Assembly (NCBI GenBank): GCA_963678075.2 | Contig: CAXXPK010000003.1 | Coordinates: 992,001 to 1,056,000 of the forward strand | DNA length: 64,000 bases | DNA from: Oleispirillum sp963678075 | GTDB taxonomy: Bacteria; Pseudomonadota; Alphaproteobacteria; Rhodospirillales; Rhodospirillaceae | Reading direction: 5' to 3' | In this document: piece after piece, positions 52,880 through 62,485 of the stretch | Layout: each line of letters starts with the position of its first letter | Position numbering within the stretch: the first letter of the stretch is position 1 | Made by a program: the position numbers and the translations under genes | The notes under the pieces: generated by a model | What the model saw: the letters and a program-made list of their open reading frames with translations, nothing else | The model's database searches: none | Told to the model about the DNA's origin: nothing

Positions 52880-54376
52880 TTAGCGTGCGTAGCGGGGGGC
52901 GACCTCGGCGGCGTGCAGCAGGGCGCGGGCCTTGTTGCAGCTTTCCTGGAATTCCTTGTCCGGGTCGCTGTCGGCGACGATGCCGCCGCCCGCCTGCACA
53001 TACATGGTGCCGTCCTTGATCACGGCGGTGCGCAACGCGATGCAGGTGTCCATGTCGCCGTTGCCCGAGATATAGCCGATGCATCCGGCATAGACGCAGC
53101 GTTTGACCGGTTCCAGTTCGTCGATAATTTCCATGGCGCGGACTTTCGGCGCGCCGGAGACGGTACCGGCGGGGAAGCCAGCCATCAGCGCGTCCATCGC
53201 GTCGCATCCGGCGCGCAGGCGTCCATCGACGTTGGAAACCAGGTGCATGACGTGGGAATAATACTCGATCACCATCTGCTCGGTAACGGTGACGCTGCCG
53301 ACTTCGGCGACGCGGCCGACATCGTTGCGGCCCAGGTCCAGAAGCATCAGATGCTCGGCGCGTTCCTTGGGATCGGCCAGCAGAGACTTGGCCAGTCGCG
53401 CATCCTCGGCCTTGTCGGCGCCGCGACGCTCGGTTCCCGCGATCGGACGAATGGTGACTACGCCGTCGCGCAACCGGACCAGGATTTCCGGACTGGCGCC
53501 GACCACGTGGAACGCGCCGAAGTCCAGGAAGAACATGAACGGCGAGGGATTGGTCCGGCGCAACGCGCGGTAAAGCGCGAAGGGTGGCAGGTCGAACGGC
53601 ACCGCGAAGCGCTGCGACAGCACCACCTGGAAGATATCGCCCGCCAGGATATAGTCCTTTGCCTTGGCGATCATCGCCTTGAAGGCATCCCGGGTCATGT
53701 TCGATCGGGGTTCCGGCGGCGGCTCGCTGGATGCGGCGTTGCGCTGATAGGGTAGGCTGCGTCCGACGTTGGACAAGGCATCGGCCAGACGCTCGTGTGC
53801 CTGATCGTAGGCGGCGATCGCCGCGATGCCGGGGGCTGGACGCACCGGTGTGACTAGGGTCAGGGTGTCGGCGATGGTGTCGAAGACCGCGATCAGGGTG
53901 GGGCGAACGAACAGGCCGTCGGGAACCCCCAGCAGGTCGGGGTTGGCGTTGGGAATATCCTCGACCAGCCGAATCGTGTCATAGCCCATGTACCCGACCA
54001 GACCGGCGGCCATCGGCGGAAGGTTCTCGGGGATATCGACGCGGCTTTCGGCAATCAGGGCGCGCAGGGAATCCAACGGCGCGGTCGCTTCGGTTTCGAA
54101 GGCATCGGGGATGAAACGGGCCTGGCGGTTGATTTCCGCCACGTTTCCATGGCAGCGCCAGACCACGTCGGGGTTCAGGCCGACGAAGGAATAGCGTCCG
54201 CGAACGGCGCCGCCCTCGATCGATTCCAACAGAAAACTGTTGGGGCGTCCGTCGGCCAGCTTCAGCATCACCGAGACCGGGGTTTCCAGATCGGCGGGCA
54301 TGGTCAGCCAGACGAGTTGCGGCTTTCCGGATTCATGGGTGGCGCGAAAGGTTTCGAAATCTGGGGTCGCCTGCAT
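52880..54376 (-). CDS. trpE: anthranilate synthase component I
   Basis: Chorismate-using half of anthranilate synthase, 498 residues. Regulatory N-terminal part with the tryptophan-pocket LLES motif (NSFLLESIEGGAVRGRYSFV), then the chorismate domain: GDIFQVVLSQRFAV, NPSPFMFFLDFGAFHVVGAS, RPIAGTERRGADKAED, LMLLDLGRNDVGRVAEVGSV and FPAGTVSGAPKVRAMEIIDE. It starts one base after the ppiD stop, so ppiD and trpE are one transcript. Intact. Confidence 0.94.
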   Translation of the reverse strand: MQATPDFETFRATHESGKPQLVWLTMPADLETPVSVMLKLADGRPNSFLLESIEGGAVRGRYSFVGLNPDVVWRCHGNVAEINRQARFIPDAFETEATAPLDSLRALIAESRVDIPENLPPMAAGLVGYMGYDTIRLVEDIPNANPDLLGVPDGLFVRPTLIAVFDTIADTLTLVTPVRPAPGIAAIAAYDQAHERLADALSNVGRSLPYQRNAASSEPPPEPRSNMTRDAFKAMIAKAKDYILAGDIFQVVLSQRFAVPFDLPPFALYRALRRTNPSPFMFFLDFGAFHVVGASPEILVRLRDGVVTIRPIAGTERRGADKAEDARLAKSLLADPKERAEHLMLLDLGRNDVGRVAEVGSVTVTEQMVIEYYSHVMHLVSNVDGRLRAGCDAMDALMAGFPAGTVSGAPKVRAMEIIDELEPVKRCVYAGCIGYISGNGDMDTCIALRTAVIKDGTMYVQAGGGIVADSDPDKEFQESCNKARALLHAAEVAPRYAR

Positions 54377-56260
54377 TTAGTTCAACTCCTGCACCAGGCT
54401 CTCGACGCTGCGGAACTGGCGCATCGCGAAGGTGTCGGTCAATTGCGTGGTGAACGGCGCCATCAGCGCATCGCCAAGGGCGGCGTGCAATTGGCGTTTG
54501 CCCTGTTCCAGGGATCCCGTGAAATCGGCCAGATCGACGGGATGGACGGCGGACAAACGCGCCACCATCGCGCCGGTCTGGGTCGGGGCGCTGCCGGTTT
54601 GCCCGATTTCCAGCGAGAACAGGGACTTGACGAGTTCGCGCGGCATTTCGCGGTTGCCGCCGGAGCGGAACAGCGGTGCCGTGGTGGCGACCTTCAGGTG
54701 GTTGGCCTTGGCGAAGGCTCCGGCATCCTTGGTCTCGGCAAAGGCCGTGGCCAGGGTCTTGGCCTTTTCAAAAGCGGCCTCGTGCTGCTTTTCGCCGCGC
54801 CACGCGGTCAGCAGGGTGGCACGCACCGTGGAGAAGGGACGCAGGGCGGCGGGAGTCACGGCATCGGTGCGAACCACGAAATAACCGCCGGGTTCGCCTT
54901 CGTATTCCATCAGGCTGCTTTGTGCGCCGCTCTCCTGAGCAAAACCGGCCTTGACCATCTCGGCGGAGGAGGGAAGGGCCTTCACCGGGGTCCCGTCGGG
55001 AGCGTTGCCCTTGGCGTCCACGGCATCCACCGCGATCACCGACAGGGCGTTGAGTTTTGCCGCCTCTTCCAGAGAGGCTCCGGCGGCGAGAGCGTCTTCC
55101 AAGGCGGTGGACGCGCGGTAGAGCGCCGCCAGCGTCTGTTCGGTGCGGACCTCCTCGACCAGTTGCGGGCGCACCGAGGCGAAGTCCGGCGCGTGCGCGG
55201 GGCGAACATCCTCGACAATCACGACATGCCAGCCGAGAGGCGTCTTCAGCGGCGACAGAATGTCGCCCTTGGTCGCGGCGAAGGCCGGTTCGGCCAGACT
55301 GGACAGCATTCCCTCACGGACGACCCAGCCAAGGTCGGTCAAGGCCGCCTTGGCCGCCTTGGCCACGGCATCCGGGGCGCGGCCTTCCTTCAGGGCGGCG
55401 GCCACCTTGGCGGCGGCGGCTTCATCCTTGACCAGGATTTGGCGAAGTTTGCGTTGCTCCGGCTGAGCGAATTCTGCGGCATGCTGTTCAAAGTGGGTAT
55501 GCAGCGCGTCTTCGGTGATTTCGATACGGTTCTTCACATCGTCGGGACGGATTGCCAGGACAGTCAGCTTGCGGGTTTCCGGCGCGGTATAGGTCGCGGC
55601 ATGGGCCTTTTCGTAAGGGGCAAGGACTTCGTCGCCCGGATCCGCCAGGGACGGCTGTTCCGCCGCCTCCACCGTGAAGACCTCGGTGATGCGGCGTTCC
55701 CCCTCGTAGCGCAGCAACGTATCGACCAGAATCTGCGGCACGGTCACTGGCTCGCGCACCGATTCCAAAATGCGGCGGCGGACCATGTCGCCGCGCGTCA
55801 TCGTCAGGAACTCGGCCTCGGTATAACCGTTGTTTTCCAGGACCAGCCGGAAACGGTTGCGGTTGAATTTCCCATCCTCGCCCAAAAAGGCGGTGTTGCC
55901 GGTGATCAGATTCTGGATCGCGGCATCGGAAACCCCGACATTCATGGCCTTCGCGGCGGCATCCAGAAGGGCGCGGCTGGCCAGCTGCGACAGAACCTGG
56001 TCGAACACGCCGTATTTCGCGGCTTCCGCGGCGGTCAACTGCGGCCCGAATTGCTGCTTCAGGCGGCGCAATTCGGAAACGAAGGCGTGCTTGACCTGAC
56101 GGGAGAAAACCTCGATGTCGCCGACGCCGATCACCGCTTGCCGTTCGGGGCTGCGCTGCAGCATGTCCGCGACGCCCCAGGCGCCGAAGGCGATGATCAG
56201 AACACCGAACAGGATTCGCGCCAGAAGGCTGGTGAAAAAGCGACCGACGGAAGTGGACAT
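54377..56260 (-). CDS. ppiD: peptidylprolyl isomerase PpiD/SurA-type membrane chaperone
   Basis: Inner-membrane-anchored periplasmic folding factor, 627 residues from ATG 56260. One N-terminal helix (ARILFGVLIIAFGAWGVADM), a SurA_N-like chaperone part (about 35-180), a parvulin rotamase domain near 265-360 (RKLRQILVKDEAAAAKVAAA, DLGWVVREGMLSSLAEPAF, PLKTPLGWHVVIVEDVRPA), and a long helical C-terminus. The upstream ORF extends past the ATG but without match. Runs into trpE. Intact. Confidence 0.9.
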   Translation of the reverse strand: MSTSVGRFFTSLLARILFGVLIIAFGAWGVADMLQRSPERQAVIGVGDIEVFSRQVKHAFVSELRRLKQQFGPQLTAAEAAKYGVFDQVLSQLASRALLDAAAKAMNVGVSDAAIQNLITGNTAFLGEDGKFNRNRFRLVLENNGYTEAEFLTMTRGDMVRRRILESVREPVTVPQILVDTLLRYEGERRITEVFTVEAAEQPSLADPGDEVLAPYEKAHAATYTAPETRKLTVLAIRPDDVKNRIEITEDALHTHFEQHAAEFAQPEQRKLRQILVKDEAAAAKVAAALKEGRAPDAVAKAAKAALTDLGWVVREGMLSSLAEPAFAATKGDILSPLKTPLGWHVVIVEDVRPAHAPDFASVRPQLVEEVRTEQTLAALYRASTALEDALAAGASLEEAAKLNALSVIAVDAVDAKGNAPDGTPVKALPSSAEMVKAGFAQESGAQSSLMEYEGEPGGYFVVRTDAVTPAALRPFSTVRATLLTAWRGEKQHEAAFEKAKTLATAFAETKDAGAFAKANHLKVATTAPLFRSGGNREMPRELVKSLFSLEIGQTGSAPTQTGAMVARLSAVHPVDLADFTGSLEQGKRQLHAALGDALMAPFTTQLTDTFAMRQFRSVESLVQELN

Positions 56261-56465
56261 GGGCGGATGATCCGGACGTGATGGTTGCAACGATGCGCGG
56301 GCGACCTTTGGTCCTCCGGGCTTGGCGCGATAATAGGGGGCGATTCCGGCCCGCCGCAAGGCATAAAGTCACGCGCCCGCGGCGCTTCACAAGCGGGGGG
56401 AGGGCGCGCTATGGTGATGGCTAAGGGGGCTGTAGACCCTCTGCCCGAACCCGGAGGACATCAAG

Positions 56466-57272
56466 ATGAACATTCGCCGCCCCCTGATCGCGGGAAATTG
56501 GAAGATGAATGGCCTGTGCGCGGACGGCATCGCCCTGGCCGAAGCCCTGGCGGAAAGGGCGCACGACGTGAACGACTTGCCCGCCGATGCCGCGACCGAA
56601 GTGCCTTCCTCGGTCTCCATGGCGCTGCCCTGCGATATTCTGATCTGCCCGCCCTTCACGCTGATTGATGGCGTGGTGCGCGCGGTCTCGGGAAGCCGGA
56701 TCGCGGTTGGCGGCCAGGATTGCCATGCCAAGGCTTCCGGCGCGCATACCGGGGACATTTCCGCCGAAATGCTGAAGGACCTGGGATGCGCCTTTGTCAT
56801 CGTCGGTCATTCGGAGCGCCGCGCCGATCACCTGGAAACCGATGTGGCGGTGAAGGCGAAGGCGGAGGCCGCGCTGCGGGCCGGTCTGACCGTGATCGTC
56901 TGCGTCGGCGAGACCGAGGTCGAACGCGACGCGGAAATGACGGAAATGGTCGTCGCCGGTCAGGTCAAGGGATCCCTGCCGCAGGGCGCGACCCCGAACA
57001 ATCTGGTTATCGCCTATGAGCCGGTGTGGGCGATCGGGACGGGCCGGATACCAACCCCGGACGAGGCTCAGGCGGTTCACGCGCGGATTCGTACTGAACT
57101 CAAGGGCTTGATGGGGCCGGCGGCGGATGCGGTGCGGCTGCTGTACGGTGGTTCGGTCAAGCCGTCCAATGCCAAGGAATTGATGGGGCAGGCCGATATC
57201 GACGGCGCCCTGGTTGGCGGGGCCTCGCTGAAGGCCGACGATTTTTGGGCGATTGTGAGCAGTTACGCCTAG
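56466..57272 (+). CDS. tpiA: triosephosphate isomerase
   Basis: Interconverts dihydroxyacetone phosphate and glyceraldehyde 3-phosphate. 268 residues; catalytic Lys in IAGNWKMNG near 12, His in VIVGHSERRADHLETD near 114, Glu in VIAYEPVWAIGTGRIPTPDE near 184, and the phosphate loop LLYGGSVKPSNAKELM. Slightly longer than average because of an insertion in the second helix. First gene of tpiA-secG-pyrG-kdsA-eno. Intact. Confidence 0.95.
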   Translation: MNIRRPLIAGNWKMNGLCADGIALAEALAERAHDVNDLPADAATEVPSSVSMALPCDILICPPFTLIDGVVRAVSGSRIAVGGQDCHAKASGAHTGDISAEMLKDLGCAFVIVGHSERRADHLETDVAVKAKAEAALRAGLTVIVCVGETEVERDAEMTEMVVAGQVKGSLPQGATPNNLVIAYEPVWAIGTGRIPTPDEAQAVHARIRTELKGLMGPAADAVRLLYGGSVKPSNAKELMGQADIDGALVGGASLKADDFWAIVSSYA

Positions 57273-57361
57273 CCAAAGACGCGTACTGCGATTACAAAGG
57301 CGCTCAACGCACGCTGCCAAGGCGGGCGACACGATCACTATGGATGGGATACGGGCGTCAC

Positions 57362-57766
57362 ATGCTGACCGTCGTTCTGGTTATTCACTTGCTGCTGACC
57401 CTTGCTTTGGTCGGCTTGGTTCTGTTGCAGAAGTCCGAAGGTGGCGGCCTTGCCACTGGTGGCGGCGCTTCTGGCGGCGCGAACTTCCTTTCGGGGCGCG
57501 CGGCTGGGAACATCCTGACCAGGGCGACCGTGATCCTGGCCGTCTGCTTTATGGTGACCTCTATCCTGCTGGCGGTCATGGCCTCAATGCGCAGCCGAGG
57601 GGAAGACGATTTGTTGAAGGCTTTGACACGTTTTCAACAAACGACCGCCCCGGTCACCGCGCCGACCGCATCGCCGTCCGTGCCGGCGGGCCCCGTCACC
57701 GACAGCGTGCCGCCGGTTCCTTCCGGCGAGGCGCCGAAGCAGGAGTCGGCTCCGGTCAAACCGTAG
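57362..57766 (+). CDS. secG: protein translocase subunit SecG
   Basis: Auxiliary subunit of the SecYEG channel; 134 residues. Two helices (TVVLVIHLLLTLALVGLVLL and NILTRATVILAVCFMVTSIL) flank the conserved loop LQKSEGGGLATGGGASGG; the C-terminal tail is Pro/Thr-rich, as in other alphaproteobacteria. ATG 57362 fits the family; ATG 57344 in frame is an alternative. Intact. Confidence 0.93.
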   Translation: MLTVVLVIHLLLTLALVGLVLLQKSEGGGLATGGGASGGANFLSGRAAGNILTRATVILAVCFMVTSILLAVMASMRSRGEDDLLKALTRFQQTTAPVTAPTASPSVPAGPVTDSVPPVPSGEAPKQESAPVKP

Positions 57767-57942
57767 TCCGGCGATCTCATCCTTTGCCAAACGCGCGCCT
57801 CCGCAGGGTGTGCAGGCGCCGGTTTCTTCCGATGTGTTTTCGGTGCTATTATCGCGCCCGGGTTTGAGGGTCGGGCGCAGGGTGGTCCCTTGTGTATTTC
57901 GTCCAGGTTCGAACGGTTTTCAGATAAAGGGTAGGGTGGAAA

Positions 57943-59571
57943 ATGACCCGCTTTATTTTCATCACGGGCGGTGTGGTCTCCTCGTTGGGTAAGGGGTTGG
58001 CGTCCGCTTCCCTTGGCGTGTTGCTGCAATCCCGAGGCTACAAGGTTCGACTGCGTAAGTTGGACCCCTATCTCAATGTCGATCCCGGCACCATGAGCCC
58101 CTATCAGCATGGCGAAGTCTTCGTCACCGACGACGGCGCCGAAACCGACCTCGACCTGGGTCACTACGAACGCTTTACCGGCGTTTCCTCGCGTAAGTCC
58201 GACAACATCACCACCGGTCGCATCTATTCCGAAGTGATCGCCAAGGAACGCCGCGGCGACTATCTTGGCGGCACGGTGCAGGTGATTCCGCACGTCACCG
58301 ACGCGATCAAGAATTTCATTACCGCGGATGTCACCGACGAGGACTTCATTCTGTGCGAGATCGGCGGCACGGTGGGGGATATCGAGGGACTGCCGTTCCT
58401 GGAGGCAATCCGCCAGCTCCACAACGAGTTGGGGGAAGAGTGGTCGATGTTCATTCATCTGACCCTGTTGCCCTATATTCCCACTGCGGGCGAATTGAAG
58501 ACCAAGCCGACCCAGCATTCGGTGAAGGAACTGCTGAGCGTCGGTATTCAGCCGGATGTCTTGCTGTGCCGTTCCGACCGTCCGATTCCGGATGGCGAAC
58601 GCCGCAAGATCGCGCTTTTCTGCAATGTTCGGCAAGAGGCGGTGATTCCCGCGCTTGACACCGAAACCATCTATCGTGTGCCGATCAGCTATCACGAACA
58701 GGGCATGGACGTTCAGGTCTGCCGTCATTTCGGCCTGCCCTGCGACCGTGAACCCGATCTTTCGGTGTGGCAGAACATCGTGCGCCGCGTGCTGCAGCCC
58801 GAGGGCGAGGTCAAGATCGCGGTGGTTGGCAAATACGTAAGATTGCTGGACGCCTACAAATCCCTGTCCGAGGCTCTGACCCACGGCGGCATCGCCAACA
58901 ACGTGCGGGTCAAGCTGGAGTGGCTGGATTCCGAAATTTTCGAAGCCGACGACACCATGCATCATCTGGCCGATGTGCACGGCATTTTGGTCCCCGGTGG
59001 GTTCGGCGAACGTGGGGCGGAGGGCAAGATCCGCGCCGCGCAGTTCGCCCGCGAGCATCGCATTCCGTATTTCGGCATTTGTTTCGGGATGCAGATGGCG
59101 GTGGTCGAAAGCGCCCGTAATCTGGCTGGAATCAAGGAAGCGGGTTCCACCGAGTTCGGTTCGGTGATCGATCCGGTGATCGGTCTGATGACGGAGTGGA
59201 TCAAGGACGGCGAACGTCAGGAACGTTCCGTCGATGGCGATCTTGGCGGCACCATGCGTCTGGGCGCCTATGAATGCCTACTTAAGCCAGGCAGCCGCGC
59301 GGCAGAGATCTATGGCGAGGATCGCATCTGGGAACGTCATCGCCATCGTTTCGAGATAAATGACCTCTACACTGAGCGTCTGGAAGCGGTGGGGATGACC
59401 GTCTCGGGTCGTTCGCCGGACGGTTTGTTGCCGGAAATCGTCGAGATCGCGGATCACCCGTGGTTCGTCGGCGTGCAGTTCCATCCGGAACTGAAGTCCA
59501 AGCCATTCAAGCCGCATCCGCTGCTCACCTCGTTCGTCAAGGCGGCGATCGATCTGTCGCGTCTGGTTTAG
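57943..59571 (+). CDS. pyrG: CTP synthase
   Basis: Aminates UTP to CTP using glutamine. 542 residues, complete. Synthetase domain: RFIFITGGVVSSLGKGLASA (P-loop-like), RLRKLDPYLNVDPGTMSPYQ, HGEVFVTDDGAETDLDLGHY; glutaminase domain from about 295 with VPGGFGERGAEGKI, the nucleophile in YFGICFGMQMAVVE (near 384), and FVGVQFHPELKSKPFKPHPL with the triad His/Glu. A weak GCGCCT/AGGCGC hairpin lies after secG upstream. Intact. Confidence 0.96.
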   Translation: MTRFIFITGGVVSSLGKGLASASLGVLLQSRGYKVRLRKLDPYLNVDPGTMSPYQHGEVFVTDDGAETDLDLGHYERFTGVSSRKSDNITTGRIYSEVIAKERRGDYLGGTVQVIPHVTDAIKNFITADVTDEDFILCEIGGTVGDIEGLPFLEAIRQLHNELGEEWSMFIHLTLLPYIPTAGELKTKPTQHSVKELLSVGIQPDVLLCRSDRPIPDGERRKIALFCNVRQEAVIPALDTETIYRVPISYHEQGMDVQVCRHFGLPCDREPDLSVWQNIVRRVLQPEGEVKIAVVGKYVRLLDAYKSLSEALTHGGIANNVRVKLEWLDSEIFEADDTMHHLADVHGILVPGGFGERGAEGKIRAAQFAREHRIPYFGICFGMQMAVVESARNLAGIKEAGSTEFGSVIDPVIGLMTEWIKDGERQERSVDGDLGGTMRLGAYECLLKPGSRAAEIYGEDRIWERHRHRFEINDLYTERLEAVGMTVSGRSPDGLLPEIVEIADHPWFVGVQFHPELKSKPFKPHPLLTSFVKAAIDLSRLV

Positions 59572-59586
59572 GGAGTCCCCGCGGTC

Positions 59587-60426
59587 ATGGCCTACACGGT
59601 TGAAATCGGCGATCTGAAACTGGCCAACGACCGGCCTTTGGCGTTGATTTCCGGTCCCTGCCAGATGGAAAGCCGCGAGCATGCGCTGGACTGTGCCGCG
59701 GCCTTGGCCGAAATGGCGCGGGCGATCGGCATGCCGTTCATCTTCAAGACCTCCTTCGACAAGGCCAACCGTACCAGCGCCAGCGGTCATCGCGGCGTCG
59801 GGCTGGAAGCGGCGTTGCCGGTATTCCGCGAGGTGCGCGAGCGTATTGGCTGCCCGGTGCTGACCGATGTGCACGAGCCCTGGCAGTGCGAGTTATTGAA
59901 GGACGCCGTGGATGTCCTTCAAATTCCGGCATTCTTGTGCCGTCAGACCGATCTGATCGTCGCCGCCGCGATGACCGGTTGCGTCGTCAATGTCAAGAAG
60001 GGGCAGTTTTTGGCGCCCTGGGACATGGTGAACGCGGTGGGCAAGGTGGAAAGCGCGGGAAATCGCCGGGTGATGCTGACCGAACGCGGCGCTTCGTTCG
60101 GTTACAACACCCTGGTGACCGACTTCCGTGCGCTGCCGATCATGGAAAAGACCGGTTATCCGGTGGTGTTCGATGCCACCCACTCGGTGCAGCAGCCGGG
60201 CGGGCGGGGGACGGCGTCCGGCGGACAGCGGGAATTTGCGCCGGTGCTGGCGCGAGCCGCGGTGGCGATCGGGATCGCCGCCGTTTTCATCGAAGCGCAT
60301 CCCGATCCGGACAAGGCTCCATCCGATGGGGCGAACATGATTCCGCTCGCCGACATGCCCGATCTGATTGCGACACTGAAGGCGTTCGACGAACTGGCCA
60401 AGGCCCATCCCATTCGTATTGACTGA
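59587..60426 (+). CDS. kdsA: 3-deoxy-D-manno-octulosonate 8-phosphate synthase
   Basis: Makes KDO-8-phosphate from phosphoenolpyruvate and arabinose 5-phosphate for lipid A core. 279 residues: LISGPCQMESREHALDCAAA, FIFKTSFDKANRTSASGHRG, TDVHEPWQCELLKDAVDVLQ, FLCRQTDLIVAAAMTGCVVN and FDATHSVQQPGG. The Cys in SGPCQ is the metal ligand of the metal-dependent class. Sits 15 bases after pyrG. Intact; its presence implies a Gram-negative envelope with KDO. Confidence 0.95.
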   Translation: MAYTVEIGDLKLANDRPLALISGPCQMESREHALDCAAALAEMARAIGMPFIFKTSFDKANRTSASGHRGVGLEAALPVFREVRERIGCPVLTDVHEPWQCELLKDAVDVLQIPAFLCRQTDLIVAAAMTGCVVNVKKGQFLAPWDMVNAVGKVESAGNRRVMLTERGASFGYNTLVTDFRALPIMEKTGYPVVFDATHSVQQPGGRGTASGGQREFAPVLARAAVAIGIAAVFIEAHPDPDKAPSDGANMIPLADMPDLIATLKAFDELAKAHPIRID

Positions 60427-60438
60427 AACGAGGACATC

Positions 60439-61713
60439 ATGACGTCGATCATCGATATTACGGCTCGCGAAATTCTCGACTCTCGGGGTAATCCCACGGT
60501 GGAAGTGGACGTTCTGCTGGAAACCGGGACTCTCGGTCGTGCCGCGGTGCCTTCGGGGGCATCCACCGGTGCGCACGAGGCGGTGGAACTGCGCGACGGC
60601 GACACCGAACGCTACAACGGCAAGGGCGTGCGCCGCGCCGTCGAGGCGGTGAACGGAGAGATCTTCGACGCGCTGGTCGGCATGGATGCCGAAATGCAGA
60701 TGCAGATCGACAAGATGATGATCGATCTGGATGGTACTCCGAATAAGTCTCGCCTGGGCGCGAATGCGATCCTGGGCGTTTCGCTGGCGACCGCCAAGGC
60801 CGCCGCGGAAGAAATCGGCCTGCCGCTTTACAACTACATCGGCGGTTCCTTCGCCCATGTCTTGCCGGTGCCGATGATGAACATCATCAACGGCGGGGCG
60901 CATGCCGATAATCCGATCGACATTCAGGAATTCATGATCATGCCGGTGTCCGCGGCCTGTATCGCCGATGCGGTGCGTTGCGGTTCCGAAGTCTTCCATA
61001 CCTTGAAGAAGCTGCTGTACGAGGCCGGTCACAGCACGGCGGTCGGCGACGAAGGCGGTTTTGCCCCGAATCTGAAGTCGGCCGACGAGGCGCTGTCCTT
61101 CATCATGAAGGCGATCGAGAAGGCGGGCTATGTCCCTGGTGAGGATATCGTCCTGGCCCTGGATGCGGCCGCCAGCGAGTTTTATAAGAACGGCAAATAT
61201 GTCCTGGCGGGCGAGGGCAAGACCCTGGATGCCGATGGCATCATCGCCTATTACGCCGATCTGGTGGACCGGTATCCGATCTTCTCGCTGGAAGATGGCT
61301 GCGCCGAGGACGATTGGGATGGCTGGGAGCGTTTGACTGCGGCCCTGAGCGACCAGATTCAGCTGGTGGGCGACGATATCTTCGTCACCAACGTCGATCG
61401 CCTGGCCCAAGGGATCGATCGCGGCATCGCCAATTCGATCCTGGTCAAGGTGAACCAGATCGGCACCCTGACCGAAACCCTGCGGACGGTCGAGGCCGCG
61501 CACCGCGCCGGATATACCTGCGTGATGTCGCACCGCTCCGGCGAGACCGAGGACGCGACCATCGCCGACATCGCGGTCGCCACCAACTGCGGACAGATCA
61601 AGACCGGATCGTTGTCCCGTTCCGACCGCATGGCGAAGTACAATCAGTTGATGCGCATCGAGGAAGAGCTGGACGACATGGCTCAGTACGCCGGCGCCAG
61701 CATCTTCGGCTGA
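60439..61713 (+). CDS. eno: enolase
   Basis: Converts 2-phosphoglycerate to phosphoenolpyruvate; 424 residues. Seen: REILDSRGNPTVEVDVLLET, PSGASTGAHEAVELRDGD, MMNIINGGAHADNPIDIQEF, GDEGGFAPNLKSADEAL, DAAASEFY, SLEDGCAEDDWDGW, QLVGDDIFVTNVDRL and MSHRSGETEDATIADIAV with catalytic Lys in LVKVNQIGTLTET. Followed by a clear terminator. Intact. Confidence 0.96.
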   Translation: MTSIIDITAREILDSRGNPTVEVDVLLETGTLGRAAVPSGASTGAHEAVELRDGDTERYNGKGVRRAVEAVNGEIFDALVGMDAEMQMQIDKMMIDLDGTPNKSRLGANAILGVSLATAKAAAEEIGLPLYNYIGGSFAHVLPVPMMNIINGGAHADNPIDIQEFMIMPVSAACIADAVRCGSEVFHTLKKLLYEAGHSTAVGDEGGFAPNLKSADEALSFIMKAIEKAGYVPGEDIVLALDAAASEFYKNGKYVLAGEGKTLDADGIIAYYADLVDRYPIFSLEDGCAEDDWDGWERLTAALSDQIQLVGDDIFVTNVDRLAQGIDRGIANSILVKVNQIGTLTETLRTVEAAHRAGYTCVMSHRSGETEDATIADIAVATNCGQIKTGSLSRSDRMAKYNQLMRIEEELDDMAQYAGASIFG

Positions 61714-61733
61714 TTCCCACGCGGAATGATGAC

Positions 61734-61767
61734 AAGGGCCGCCCCGCTTTGCGGGACGGCCCTTTTT
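61734..61767 (+). terminator. rho-independent terminator after eno
   Basis: AAGGGCCG / CGGCCCTT with an inner CCCGC / GCGGG stem, a TTT loop and a run of five Ts: a classical intrinsic terminator 20 bases after the eno stop. Confidence 0.9.
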
Positions 61768-61904
61768 CATGCGGTTTTCCAGGCTCGGTAAAGAAAAAGC
61801 GACTCGGCGGTTTCATTGCCGCGAATCGGGATTGACCCCGACTCGCGACTGTGATTCACTTGGGTTCGTGGGTGGTTGGTCATGCGGGAACGGTGCGGTC
61901 TAAA

Positions 61905-62222
61905 ATGCCGAAGCACGTCAAGTTCAGTTCGCGTCTGCGCGTGATGCTCGCCCCCCTGATGGCGGTGGCGTTGATCGCCTATTTCAGCTACCACCTCGTG
62001 AATGGCGATCGCGGCCTTCTGGCCTATCGCGATTTGCGGCAAGCGATCGCTCAGGCCGAAGTCATCAAGGAAAGCACCGCACGAGAGCGCGCCGTTCTGG
62101 AACGCCGCGTCAGTCTGTTGCGTCCGGATAGCCTGGACCTCGACATGGTCGAGGAACGTGCTCGCATCATCCTTGATCTTGCCCAGCCCGGCGACATCGT
62201 CCTTTTTCACAATACGCTTTGA
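61905..62222 (+). CDS. ftsB: septum formation initiator FtsB/DivIC-like
   Basis: Bitopic division protein of about 105 residues. ATG 61905 is chosen; GTG 61851 in frame gives a longer version without match. Short basic N-terminus, one helix (MLAPLMAVALIAYFSYHLV), then a coiled coil (about 48-85; QAIAQAEVIKESTARERAVL, LERRVSLLRPDSLDLDMVEE). The MVEERARIIL and DIVLF end matches the family from alphaproteobacteria, where it lies between eno and pdhA. Intact. Confidence 0.88.
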   Translation: MPKHVKFSSRLRVMLAPLMAVALIAYFSYHLVNGDRGLLAYRDLRQAIAQAEVIKESTARERAVLERRVSLLRPDSLDLDMVEERARIILDLAQPGDIVLFHNTL

Positions 62223-62485
62223 TTCGCGCGACGGCCGGTTCGCGTTCGACGTCTCTTCGTCGCGACTCGTTCTCGGTTGAACGGGAACGTTAATCGAGCT
62301 CAGGTTAATAATAGTATTACACAGTAAAAACAAGACACTAAAAGTCACAAAGTGAAGGAGGCTTCTCTTGAAAGCAAGGCCGTGCCGGGTTACCTGTTAG
62401 ACGGTCAAAACGGGCAAACAAGGCTCGGACGGCGCGATCATTCTCGCGCCGGTGTTTCGAGGGAACAAACCCAAGGAGATCCTCC
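62223..62485. other. ftsB-pdhA intergenic region
   Basis: 263 bases. The middle (62285-62345) is unusually AT-rich for this sequence and probably holds the pdhA promoter. It contains a short leader frame listed separately. No transcription terminator after ftsB is evident. Confidence 0.5.
62368..62400 (+). other. possible ten-codon leader peptide before pdhA
   Basis: GAAGGAGG, a strong ribosome binding site, stands eight bases before TTG 62368, which opens a frame of ten codons (KARPCRVTC after the start) ending in TAG. It lies about 86 bases before pdhA. Whether it is translated is unknown; no attenuator hairpin was identified. Confidence 0.3.

Noticed and set aside
57795..57819. GCGCCT/AGGCGC hairpin after secG as a terminator.
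   Set aside because: Six-base arms with a 13-base loop and only a weak T-rich tail; secG and pyrG probably share transcripts.
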